Shown piece after piece: positions 54,519-62,603 of a stretch of 64,000 nucleotides of DNA. Under the pieces are notes generated by a model. It ran no database searches, was not told the origin of the DNA, and saw nothing but the letters and a program-made list of their open reading frames with translations. The translations under genes were made by a program, and so were the position numbers. Position 1 is the stretch's first letter. The number at the start of each line of letters is the position of its first letter. Source of the stretch: Ekhidna sp964289745 (GTDB taxonomy: Bacteria; Bacteroidota; Bacteroidia; Cytophagales; Cyclobacteriaceae); contig CAXYMM010000002.1 of the NCBI GenBank assembly GCA_964289745.1, forward strand, positions 310,001 to 374,000. Direction: 5' to 3'.

Positions 54519-55526
54519 ATGCGGACGTTAAGTCTTTCGGTTATCCTTATGATTGGCTTTTTGGCATGTCGATTCGTTCAGCAGGATACTTCGTTTTGTA
54601 AAATCAATGGCGCAAGTTTGGTGAACCCTCCTAATCCAGTTACCTCCTCAGATTTGGCAGAGTTGCAACGAGTAAATGCTGATTGGGTGGCTTTGATTCC
54701 ATATGGTTTTTCGCAATCAGATCAGGGTAGTGTTACGTTCGATCATTCGCGCCAGTGGTGGGGTGAGCAAACTAAGGGAAACGGGATGCTCATCCGATAT
54801 GCGAAAGAAAATGACCTGAAAGTGATGGTAAAGCCTCACGTTTGGGTTGGAGGTAAGGGTTGGTGTGGCGAGTATGACTTAAAGACCGAGGCACAATGGC
54901 AAAAATGGGAGCTGGATTTTAGCCATTATATCATTCATCATGCAAAGAAGGCAGATTCATTGGATGTAGAGCTATTTTGCATTGGCACTGAATACCGTAT
55001 TCCGGCAAGAGAACGCCCTGAATTTTGGCGACAGTTGGTTTATGAGGTGAGAAAGGTCTATGGAGGAAAACTTACCTACGCGGCAAACTGGGATAATTAT
55101 GATAAAATTTTGTGGTGGGATGAATTAGACTATATTGGTATTGATGCCTACTTTCCTTTGCTAAAAGGAGATCACCCAACTGTCGAACTTATAAAAGAAG
55201 CGTGGAAGCCTGTGAAACAGAAGCTTAAACTCTTTTCCGAAAAGTGGGATAAACCCATCTTATTCACAGAGTATGGTTTTCAAAGTGTAGATGCGGCTAC
55301 GGGCAATCATTGGGAGGTTGAAAAGTCCTTGGAAAGCGTCAATTTTCAGCTACAAGCAGATGCCTATGAAGCTACTTTTCAAGTACTCTCAAATGAGAAT
55401 TGGTGGGTAGGCGGATTTTTTTGGAAGTGGCATCTTGCCTTAAGTTCCTCAGATCGCCACAAAACCGAGTGGACTCCTCAAAATAAGCCTGCTGAGAAAG
55501 TAATCGCCAAATGGTATGCTGATTAA
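54519..55526 (+). CDS. GH113-like glycoside hydrolase lipoprotein
   Basis: About 335 residues from ATG 54519 (MRTLSLSVILMIGFLAC, lipobox FLAC); an upstream ATG at 54468 would add a non-signal extension. TIM-barrel features: ADWVALIPYGFSQSD, YAKENDLKVMVKPHVWVGG, ELFCIGTEYR (probable acid/base Glu), YIGIDAYFPL, ILFTEYGFQS (probable nucleophile Glu) and a late GGFFWKWHL. The set matches GH113 beta-mannanase-like proteins common in Bacteroidota. The substrate is not certain. No PUL partners are next to it. Confidence 0.82.
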   Translation: MRTLSLSVILMIGFLACRFVQQDTSFCKINGASLVNPPNPVTSSDLAELQRVNADWVALIPYGFSQSDQGSVTFDHSRQWWGEQTKGNGMLIRYAKENDLKVMVKPHVWVGGKGWCGEYDLKTEAQWQKWELDFSHYIIHHAKKADSLDVELFCIGTEYRIPARERPEFWRQLVYEVRKVYGGKLTYAANWDNYDKILWWDELDYIGIDAYFPLLKGDHPTVELIKEAWKPVKQKLKLFSEKWDKPILFTEYGFQSVDAATGNHWEVEKSLESVNFQLQADAYEATFQVLSNENWWVGGFFWKWHLALSSSDRHKTEWTPQNKPAEKVIAKWYAD

Positions 55527-55723
55527 TTGGCCTCCTTTTTGAATTGGCCTGAATTCTTGATCAGTTGATATGCAAACTGAATACACTCTTTATAATTTTC
55601 CTTCGTAATTCCCTCATTAAGCCCATGCACCATGCCAGCAGTTTCCAGGGGGTATAACAACGGATAAAAGCGGTATACGTCTCCAGATAATTCAATAAAG
55701 TGTTTTGAGCCAGCGGGAACGAT
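55523..55723 (-). pseudogene. C-terminal fragment of an M20 family peptidase
   Basis: Minus-strand reading IVPAGSKHFIELSGDVYRFY, then TAGMVHGLNEGITKENYKEC and IQFAYQLIKNSGQFKK...stop. The GSKHF, HGLNE and FxYQLIKN blocks are those of M20 carboxypeptidases. A stop lies directly before it at 55724-55726 and the remaining 400 or so residues are absent: the 3' block of cassette D begins where the peptidase ends. It suggests that arrival of the cassette removed or replaced the gene. Confidence 0.65.
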
Positions 55724-55734
55724 TTAGTACGTCT

Positions 55735-55826
55735 GCTGTGCGCTCTAAAAGGGATCGCCAAGCCGTCTTAGGAAAAAACACCGCCCAAACCCCGTTTTAA
55801 GGGGGTTTAAGCGGTGATATATTTTT
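55735..55826 (-). repeat. 3' cassette block of locus D, with terminator
   Basis: On the minus strand: CACCGCTTAAACCCC pairs with GGGGTTTGGGCGGTG (55779-55816), then T6 and GGCGATCCCTTTTAGAGCGCACAG, which aligns with the blocks behind loci A and C. After GCGCACAG the similarity ends, 12-15 bp before the peptidase fragment. Confidence 0.75.
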
Positions 55827-57390
55827 TTAATTACTACACGCTTCTGTTTGAAATTTTACTTTGTCTTTATCGTATTTCCCCTCCCACGCTGATGGAATAG
55901 CTGACGGATCATCCACTTGCACACAGGTTAGATCAGGGTTATCTGATAAGTTAAAATTGGTAATCGCATCGTTATTGCCATTCGCCAGGTTAACCTTTGT
56001 TAAGGCATTGTTATCTAAGAAAAGATGAACAAGCGCTGTGTTTTGAGAAACATCAATGTCTGTTAATGCATTTTTATTTGACCAAAGCCGTCTAAGTGCG
56101 GTGTTTTTAGAAACATTGAGTGATGTTAATTGATTTTCACCTAAATAAAGTATAGTAAGTGCTATGTTCTTAGATAAATCCAGTGATGTTAATTGATTGT
56201 TATTTAAATCAAGATCAGTAAGCGCTGTGTTTTTAGAAACATCGATGGCTGTTAATTGGTTGTCATCTACTCTAAGATTAGAGAGCACTCTATTTTTAGA
56301 AACATCTAATGCAGTTAATTGGTTTGAACCTAAATTAAGATTATCAAGCACTTTATTTTGAGAAACGTCTATATCTGTTAGGGCATTATTAAAAAGTATA
56401 AGATCAGTAACATTTATAAAATATTCAATGCCAGTAGCGTCTGTAATGCCTAAATTATTTCCTTGAATTACTCCTGTAAATGCTTGGGCTTCCGCTACGG
56501 AAATTTCCTTATCTTCATCGGTGTTGAGGGCTGTATTCTTGAGTAATTCCGCTTTGAATTTGGCATCGGGGATGTAAATTCCCGCACCGTCCGTTATGGA
56601 AATGGTAAACGCTGCCGTGGCCGTTGCGCTCCCTGCTGTCGCCTGTATTTCGCCCGTGAGTTCTGTATTGGTCGCATAGTCAACTGCACTTGTATCGGCC
56701 AGCATCATTTCATTTCCGTCTAAAGCAATAGCACCCGCCAGGCTTTGGCTCGTAATCGAATAAACCGGCGTTTCATCCGCATTGGCTACGGTCGCCGCAA
56801 TTTTCCAAATAACGACCCCGTTAGGGCTGTTTTTCGGCAACACTAATTGAGTCAAATCCGCTATGTCGATGGAAATGGCATCCTCAATGGTCACCGTTGC
56901 GGTTTTATCCGCCGAGCCGCCTGCATTTGTAGCGGTGAGTTTTACCGTATAGGTGTCGTTCTTCGCATAGGTATGGGTGGGGTTTTCGTCGGTGGCTTTG
57001 GTTCCATCGCCGAAGTCCCAAGCGTAGCTGGTGGCATTTTTAGAAGCGTTTTTAAAGGTTACCGCCCCTGCTGTGCCTTTAGTAAAGGTAAAGTCGGCGA
57101 CTACTTTAGCATCATCTATCGGTTTATTGTTAGGGTCAACTGGATCATCGCCCTTGCAACCCCATAAGATGGCGGTGGCGCATAGGGTAGCGAGTAGAAA
57201 GGTTTTTGATTTGATTTGATTTGATTTGATTTGATTTGATTTGATTTGATTTGATTTGATTTGATTTGATTTGATTTGATTTGATTTGATTTGATTTGAT
57301 TTGATTTGATTTGATTTGATTTGATTTGATTTGATTATTCACAAATTCAAAATTTTTCGTTTCGCTTTTGGATTCATTGGAATTACTCAT
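55827..57390 (-). CDS. locus D: pentamer-array lipoprotein with PKD and leucine-rich repeats, currently phase OFF
   Basis: ATG 57390 gives MSNSNESKSETKNFEFVN, then (NQIKS)n, but 26 AATCA units put the signal peptide out of frame and translation stops near 57145 (about 81 residues). The lipoprotein frame from 57206 is open without interruption: KTFLLATLCATAILWGC, PKD with YAWDFGDG, cadherin-like domain, EF-hand-like NTDEDKEISVAEA, eight or so 21-residue LRRs (LTSLDLSKNIALTIL) and the shared C-terminus ending TEACSN at 55827. No usable start codon lies between array and signal peptide. Gain of one unit (27) or loss of two (24) would turn it ON. Confidence 0.85.
57207..57336 (-). repeat. (AATCA)26 pentanucleotide array of locus D
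   Basis: 26 perfect TGATT copies on the plus strand, 130 bp, that is AATCA on the coding strand. It begins on a codon boundary of the ATG frame and ends directly before AAA ACC TTT, exactly as in loci B and C. Confidence 0.95.
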
Positions 57391-57412
57391 CTTATTTTTA
57401 TTTTTAGGTTTA

Positions 57413-57440
57413 GAACACAAGAATAAAGGTATTGGATCGC
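57413..57440 (-). promoter_or_regulatory. shared 5' block of locus D (promoter candidate)
   Basis: The minus strand reads GCGATCCAATACCTTTATTC and then TTGTGTTC, matching the core of the blocks before loci B and C. TACCTTTA is close to the Bacteroidota -7 consensus TAnnTTTG. The flanking sequence is AT-rich but diverged. Confidence 0.5.
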
Positions 57441-57542
57441 AATTCCAAAAAAATTTAATTAAAAAAGATTTTTTTTTGATGATAAGCTGATTTTCTACTC
57501 ATCCTACGCCCTAAAAAAGGCAACGGTCAAAATCATTTGAAT

Positions 57543-57550
57543 TATCTTTG
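57543..57550 (+). promoter_or_regulatory. candidate -7 promoter element of acnB
   Basis: TATCTTTG, a perfect TAnnTTTG, about 58 bp before the acnB start. No matching TTTG at the usual -33 distance is obvious, so this is tentative. Confidence 0.45.
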
Positions 57551-57607
57551 TGTTATCTTAAAGAAGATTAACGGGTTCAAATTATTAAAGAAAAACAGAT
57601 ATTGAGT

Positions 57608-60385
57608 ATGAGTATGTATAACGACTACCTACGGGAAATAGAAGAGCGAAAGTCTCAGGGCCTGCACCCAAAACCTATTGATGATGCCACTCTACTTGAC
57701 GAGATTATCGAACAGATCAAAGAGACCGATCACGAACATCGAAAAGATTCACTTAAATTCTTTATTTACAACACCTTACCTGGAACGACTAGTGCCGCTG
57801 GCTCTAAAGCAAAGTTCCTTAAAGAAATAATCTTGGGAGCGTCTTTAGTAGAAGAAATAACTCCATCTTTTGCATTTGAACTGCTCTCGCACATGAAAGG
57901 TGGCCCTTCGGTTGAAGTACTCCTTGATCTGGCATTAGGGGATAATAAGACGATTGCATCACAAGCAGCATCAGTACTTAAAACCCAAGTTTTTCTTTAT
58001 GATGCAGATATGGAGCGATTGGAAGTTGCCTTTAAAGCAGGAAACGAAATTGCAAAAGAAGTATTAGCGAGCTATGCAAACGCTGAGTTCTTCACCAAAC
58101 TTCCCGAGGTTGAGGAGAAAATTGAAGTCGTCACTTTTGTGGCAGGAGAAGGAGACATTTCCACCGATTTGCTATCGCCGGGTGCAGATGCTCACTCCAG
58201 ATCGGATCGTGAACTACACGGTCAGTGCATTTTTGAACACAACAAAGAAATGCAACAAAGTCTTTTAGCCCTAAAAGAAAAGCATCCTGACAAACGAGTT
58301 ATGCTCATTGCAGAAAAGGGTACAATGGGAGTTGGCTCCTCTAGAATGTCTGGCGTTAACAATGTTGCGTTGTGGACAGGTATTCAGGCAAGCCCATATG
58401 TTCCCTTTATCCATATTGCACCTATCATAGCGGGAACCAACGGTATTTCCCCCATCTTCCTAACCACTGTTGGGGTTACGGGTGGCATTGGAATTGACTT
58501 AAAAAATTGGGTAAAAAAGAAAGATGCCGATGGAAATATTGTAGTAGATGCAGCGGGCGAACCCATTTTGGAAGAAGTGTATTCGGTAGCAACAAACACA
58601 GTATTGACGATCAATACGAAAGAAAAAAAATTGTACCGCGGCGATCAAAAGCTTATTGACATTTCCAGCTCGCTCACCCCTCAAAAGGTAGAATTCATCA
58701 GAGCAGGGGGTTCCTACGCCGTTGTTTTTGGCAAAAAATTGCAAACATTTGCGGCTAAAACGCTTGGTATCGAAGCCCCCGTTGTTTATGCGCCTGCGAA
58801 AGAGATTTTTAAAGAAAATCAAGGACTTACCGCTGTTGAAAAAATCTTCAACAAAAATGCAGTTGGTACCCTTTCAGGAAAAACACTGCACGCAGGCTCT
58901 GATGTCAGAGTAAAAGTGAACATTGTGGGTTCTCAAGACACCACTGGCTTAATGACTTCTCAAGAATTAGAAGCCATGGCCGCCACAACCCTCTCTCCCA
59001 TCGTGGACGGTGCTTATCAGTCGGGTTGTCATACGGCTTCTGTTTGGGACAAAAAAGCACAAGCCAATATCCCAAAGCTGATGCAATTTATGAACGACTT
59101 TGGGTTGATAACAGGTAGAGATCCCAAAGGGGTTTATCATCCCATGACAGACGTAATTCATAAGGTGCTGAATGATATCACAGTAGATGATTGGGCAGTG
59201 ATTATCGGTGGCGACTCACATACCCGAATGTCCAAAGGCGTTGCGTTTGGAGCGGACTCCGGAACTGTAGCACTTGCACTAGCCACAGGAGAGGCTTCCA
59301 TGCCAATCCCCGAATCCGTCAAAGTGACCTTTAAAGGGGAGATGAAGCCCTATATGGATTTTCGAGATGTGGTGCATGCCACACAAGCTCAGATGCTTCA
59401 TCAGTTTGAGGGCGAGAATGTTTTCCAAGGAAGAGTTATCGAAGTACATATCGGAACACTAACCTCTGATCAGGCTTTTACTTTCACAGATTGGACTGCG
59501 GAGATGAAAGCGAAAGCATCCATTTGCATCTCTGAAGATGAAACCTTAATTGAGTCGCTAGAGATTGCAAAGGATAGAATCCGAATTATGATCGAAAAAG
59601 GAATGGACAATGAAAAGCAAGTGCTTCAAAGCCTTATCAACATTGCAAACAAACGAATTTCTGAAATCAAATCTGGAGAAAAACCTGCTTTAAAGCCAGA
59701 TGCTAATGCAAAGTATTATGCAGAAGTAGTGGTGGATTTAGATATTGTGAGCGAGCCTATGATCGCAGACCCAGATGTAAACAACCTAGATGTTTCAAAA
59801 CGATATACACATGATACTATTCGACCTCTTTCTTACTACAGTGGAAACAAGAAAGTAGATCTTGGGTTCGTAGGCTCGTGTATGGTACACAAAGGCGACA
59901 TGAAAATACTTGCCCAAATGCTTAAAAATATTGAAAAACAACATGGAAAAGTGGAGTTCAAAGCACCTTTAGTGGTCGCTCCTCCTACTTACAACATCGT
60001 GGACGAGCTGAAAGAAGAGGGAGATTGGGAAGTATTGCAAAAGTACTCGGGCTTTGAGTTTGATGACGATGCACCAAAAGGGGATGCTCGAACCAAATAT
60101 GAAAACATTCTTTACCTGGAACGCCCTGGCTGTAACCTCTGCATGGGCAACCAGGAAAAAGCAGCACCAGGAGATACCGTAATGGCAACTTCTACCCGAT
60201 TATTTAAGGGAAGAGTTGTAAAAGATTCAGATAAGAAAAAGGGAGAATCCCTACTTTCCTCTACTCCTGTAGTAGTGCTTTCTACCCTATTAGGGCGAAC
60301 ACCTAGAATGGACGAGTATGAAGCGGCCGTAGAAGGAATACGTCTAACTGATTTTATACCATCGAGTAAGCAACTAGTAAGCTAG
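57608..60385 (+). CDS. acnB: bifunctional aconitate hydratase 2 / 2-methylisocitrate dehydratase
   Basis: About 925 residues from ATG 57608 (MSMYNDYLREIEERK). AcnB layout: N-terminal HEAT-like domain (1-160), swivel domain, then the iron-sulfur core with SGCHTASVWDKKAQANIPK, GGDSHTRMSKGVAFGADSGT and the cluster cysteines in ERPGCNLCMGNQEK. It isomerises citrate to isocitrate in the TCA cycle. The size and domain order separate it from AcnA. Monocistronic. Confidence 0.96.
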   Translation: MSMYNDYLREIEERKSQGLHPKPIDDATLLDEIIEQIKETDHEHRKDSLKFFIYNTLPGTTSAAGSKAKFLKEIILGASLVEEITPSFAFELLSHMKGGPSVEVLLDLALGDNKTIASQAASVLKTQVFLYDADMERLEVAFKAGNEIAKEVLASYANAEFFTKLPEVEEKIEVVTFVAGEGDISTDLLSPGADAHSRSDRELHGQCIFEHNKEMQQSLLALKEKHPDKRVMLIAEKGTMGVGSSRMSGVNNVALWTGIQASPYVPFIHIAPIIAGTNGISPIFLTTVGVTGGIGIDLKNWVKKKDADGNIVVDAAGEPILEEVYSVATNTVLTINTKEKKLYRGDQKLIDISSSLTPQKVEFIRAGGSYAVVFGKKLQTFAAKTLGIEAPVVYAPAKEIFKENQGLTAVEKIFNKNAVGTLSGKTLHAGSDVRVKVNIVGSQDTTGLMTSQELEAMAATTLSPIVDGAYQSGCHTASVWDKKAQANIPKLMQFMNDFGLITGRDPKGVYHPMTDVIHKVLNDITVDDWAVIIGGDSHTRMSKGVAFGADSGTVALALATGEASMPIPESVKVTFKGEMKPYMDFRDVVHATQAQMLHQFEGENVFQGRVIEVHIGTLTSDQAFTFTDWTAEMKAKASICISEDETLIESLEIAKDRIRIMIEKGMDNEKQVLQSLINIANKRISEIKSGEKPALKPDANAKYYAEVVVDLDIVSEPMIADPDVNNLDVSKRYTHDTIRPLSYYSGNKKVDLGFVGSCMVHKGDMKILAQMLKNIEKQHGKVEFKAPLVVAPPTYNIVDELKEEGDWEVLQKYSGFEFDDDAPKGDARTKYENILYLERPGCNLCMGNQEKAAPGDTVMATSTRLFKGRVVKDSDKKKGESLLSSTPVVVLSTLLGRTPRMDEYEAAVEGIRLTDFIPSSKQLVS

Positions 60386-60527
60386 CTAGGAGTCAATATA
60401 ATATGAAAAATAAGCGATTTCGAAGCTCAAAACGCTCAGTTAAGAGCAAAGTTTGATCCGAGCCAAGGGTTATTTAAAGTGTCTTTTTTGGTATAAATAT
60501 TGCGTTCCTAACCTACTTTTGCGCTAG
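60386..60527. other. intergenic region between acnB and the LptF/G gene
   Basis: 142 bp, no gene. GCGTTCCTAACCTACTTTTGCGC before the start contains a TAcnTTTG-like element (CCTACTTTTGCG at about 60510-60521) that may be the permease promoter. Confidence 0.4.
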
Positions 60528-62207
60528 ATGAAAAAGTTGGATGTATTTATGCTGAAGGCATTTGTGGGCCCGTTTTTCCTTACCACGGGTGTGGCCACCT
60601 TTATCCTGCTTATTCAATACCTTTTAAAGTACTTCGACGATCTTGTAGGTAAGAATCTCGGGGTTTCTGTATTTGCAGAGCTTCTTTTTTATTTTGCCCT
60701 GAATATGCTCCAAAATGCCTTACCTCTGGGTGTGTTAGTAGCCTCGCTAATGACTTTTGGTAATCTGGGCGAGCACTTCGAGTTAATAGCCATCAAAAGC
60801 GCAGGTATTTCTTTGGTAAGAATATTAAGACCCGTTTTTTTCTTCGTAGTAGTGATTTCAATAGGCATGTTTTTTTTTAATGATTACATCATACCTTCAG
60901 TAAACCTCAAAGCCTATAGTTTATTATACGACATCAAGCAGACTAAACCAGCATTGGATATCAAAGAAGGGGCTTTCTACAATGGAATTCCAGACTACAG
61001 CATAAAGGTCAAAGAAAAATTACCGGATGGAAAAACATTGAAAGACATTATCATTTATGATCACTCCGAAGGTCGAGGAAATCGTACTGTTATATTAGCA
61101 GACTCTAGTTTGATGTACACCATTCTTGGTGATAAATACCTTAAGCTTGAACTTTTCGATGGGAACTACTTTTCACAGAAACCAAAATCTGGCAATAAAA
61201 TAGATCAGCTAAACCGAACCAACTTCCATAAGATGGATTTGGTTTTCAGCCTATCCTCGTTTGATTTGAAAAGAAGAAAAGAAGAGCTATTTCAAAACAA
61301 TCAAAAGATGAAAAACATTAAGGAATTGAAGCATTCAATCGATTCCTTTAAAAAGGAAATAATCATCCAAAAATCAAATTTTTTAAATAATTCAGGCAGG
61401 TACTATGATTACCATTTGGACTCAAAAAACTTTATCCCCAAATATGAATTCACTAGAGGTACCTTGGGCTTGGATGCTTTAGAAAAAGTAAATTATATAA
61501 TGCAATCAAAAGCTGCTCTTTTCTCTTTTGATTTTCTTTTTCAAACAGAAAATAAAAACCAAACTATAAAAAAAAATGCGACGAAAAAGAGGACGAATCA
61601 AGCTCTAGTTGGAGCAGACATTCAGAAACTTGCTTCGATGTCTGATTCACTTAAATCAATTGAAAGTTACAAACAGCTAAAAGTCGATTCTATCAATATT
61701 GATACCCTAACATATGCTCACTTAAAAAAATATCTTAAAGTTCAAAGACGTGAGTTCAGACCATTGGCTGAGGATGCCCTAAGGAAAGCACGAAACATTA
61801 AGGCGAATTTGGCGACCACCAAAAACATAGTTTATAGACTGAAAAGGGATATCAATCGCTTTGTAATGGAAAAAGAAAGAAAATATGCTCTTTCGGTAGT
61901 GTGTCTTCTTATGTTCATGATTGGGGCACCGCTCGGAGCCATTATAAAGAAAGGTGGACTGGGAGTTCCGATTATTATCGCAATTTTCTTTTTTATTTTT
62001 TACTACATAGTGGGGAGTATTGGTAATCAACGATCCAAAGAATTGCAGCTAGACCCTTACGTAGCTATTTGGATGGCCGATGCGGTACTTCTGCCATTTG
62101 GACTTTTCTTTTTAAGACAAGCGCGTGTCGATGCTCGACTATTCGAAGTGGATAGTTATTTGGTCTGGTTTGAAAAGCTAAAAAGTATATTTGTTAGGAA
62201 TACTTAA
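60528..62207 (+). CDS. LptF/LptG family lipopolysaccharide export permease
   Basis: 559 residues. Three N-terminal helices (about 12-36, 50-76, 98-120) with LLKYFDDLVGKNLG and LPLGVLVASLMTFGNLGEHFELIAIKSAGIS, a periplasmic jellyroll region, and three C-terminal helices (about 455-545, GAPLGAIIKKGGLGVPIIIA). The family forms the membrane part of the LptB2FG machine that drives lipopolysaccharide to the outer membrane. A charged, helical insert of about 180 residues (about 245-440) makes it longer than E. coli LptF/G (about 360); long forms are usual in this phylum as far as I recall. Which of F or G cannot be said. Confidence 0.9.
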   Translation: MKKLDVFMLKAFVGPFFLTTGVATFILLIQYLLKYFDDLVGKNLGVSVFAELLFYFALNMLQNALPLGVLVASLMTFGNLGEHFELIAIKSAGISLVRILRPVFFFVVVISIGMFFFNDYIIPSVNLKAYSLLYDIKQTKPALDIKEGAFYNGIPDYSIKVKEKLPDGKTLKDIIIYDHSEGRGNRTVILADSSLMYTILGDKYLKLELFDGNYFSQKPKSGNKIDQLNRTNFHKMDLVFSLSSFDLKRRKEELFQNNQKMKNIKELKHSIDSFKKEIIIQKSNFLNNSGRYYDYHLDSKNFIPKYEFTRGTLGLDALEKVNYIMQSKAALFSFDFLFQTENKNQTIKKNATKKRTNQALVGADIQKLASMSDSLKSIESYKQLKVDSINIDTLTYAHLKKYLKVQRREFRPLAEDALRKARNIKANLATTKNIVYRLKRDINRFVMEKERKYALSVVCLLMFMIGAPLGAIIKKGGLGVPIIIAIFFFIFYYIVGSIGNQRSKELQLDPYVAIWMADAVLLPFGLFFLRQARVDARLFEVDSYLVWFEKLKSIFVRNT

Positions 62208-62252
62208 TTGCCCTACATTTGCGCCTCGAGTAAAAGAGAAAGAAGATTTAGA

Positions 62253-62522
62253 ATGTATCTAGAAACAGAAAAAAAGAAAAAATTTTTTAAAGAACACGGA
62301 AAGTCAGATACAGACACGGGTTCGACTGAAGGTCAAATTGCGCTATTCACTTACAGAATTAACCATTTGACTGAGCACCTTAAACTTCAAAAGAAAGATC
62401 ACTCGTCTAGATTAGGTCTTCTAAGGTTGGTAGGAAAGAGAAGAAGACTTTTAGACTATCTCTATAAAAATGATATTGAGAGATATCGTAGCATTATTGC
62501 TAAGCTTAAAATAAGAAAATAA
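62253..62522 (+). CDS. rpsO: 30S ribosomal protein S15
   Basis: 89 residues from ATG 62253 (MYLETEKKKKFFKEHG), the standard length. DTGSTEGQIALFTYRINHLTEHL and KDHSSRLGLLRLVGKRRRLLDYL are S15 signatures; it binds 16S rRNA in the central domain. Followed by a terminator and pnp, the common rpsO-pnp order. Confidence 0.97.
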   Translation: MYLETEKKKKFFKEHGKSDTDTGSTEGQIALFTYRINHLTEHLKLQKKDHSSRLGLLRLVGKRRRLLDYLYKNDIERYRSIIAKLKIRK

Positions 62523-62527
62523 AAAAT

Positions 62528-62557
62528 AAAGGGAGTCATTTTCTGATTCCCTTTTTT
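62528..62557 (+). terminator. terminator/attenuator between rpsO and pnp
   Basis: AAAGGGAGTCA and TGATTCCCTTT pair around TTTTC and are followed by T6. A second, smaller inverted repeat AAGGGAGTCGTTCCCTT lies at 62571-62588 before pnp. Both could tune read-through into pnp. Confidence 0.8.
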
Positions 62558-62603
62558 GATTACTAACCCTAAGGGAGTCGTTCCCTTCCACATTAATTAT
62601 ATT

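Noticed and set aside
55827..56894. A separate 355-residue gene beginning at a GTG inside locus D
   Set aside because: The same frame continues upstream through the PKD domain and lipoprotein signal to the array, so the GTG is internal.
58384..58822. Minus-strand open frames inside acnB, dnaX, bshA and mutL
   Set aside because: All are shadows of strongly recognisable genes on the other strand.
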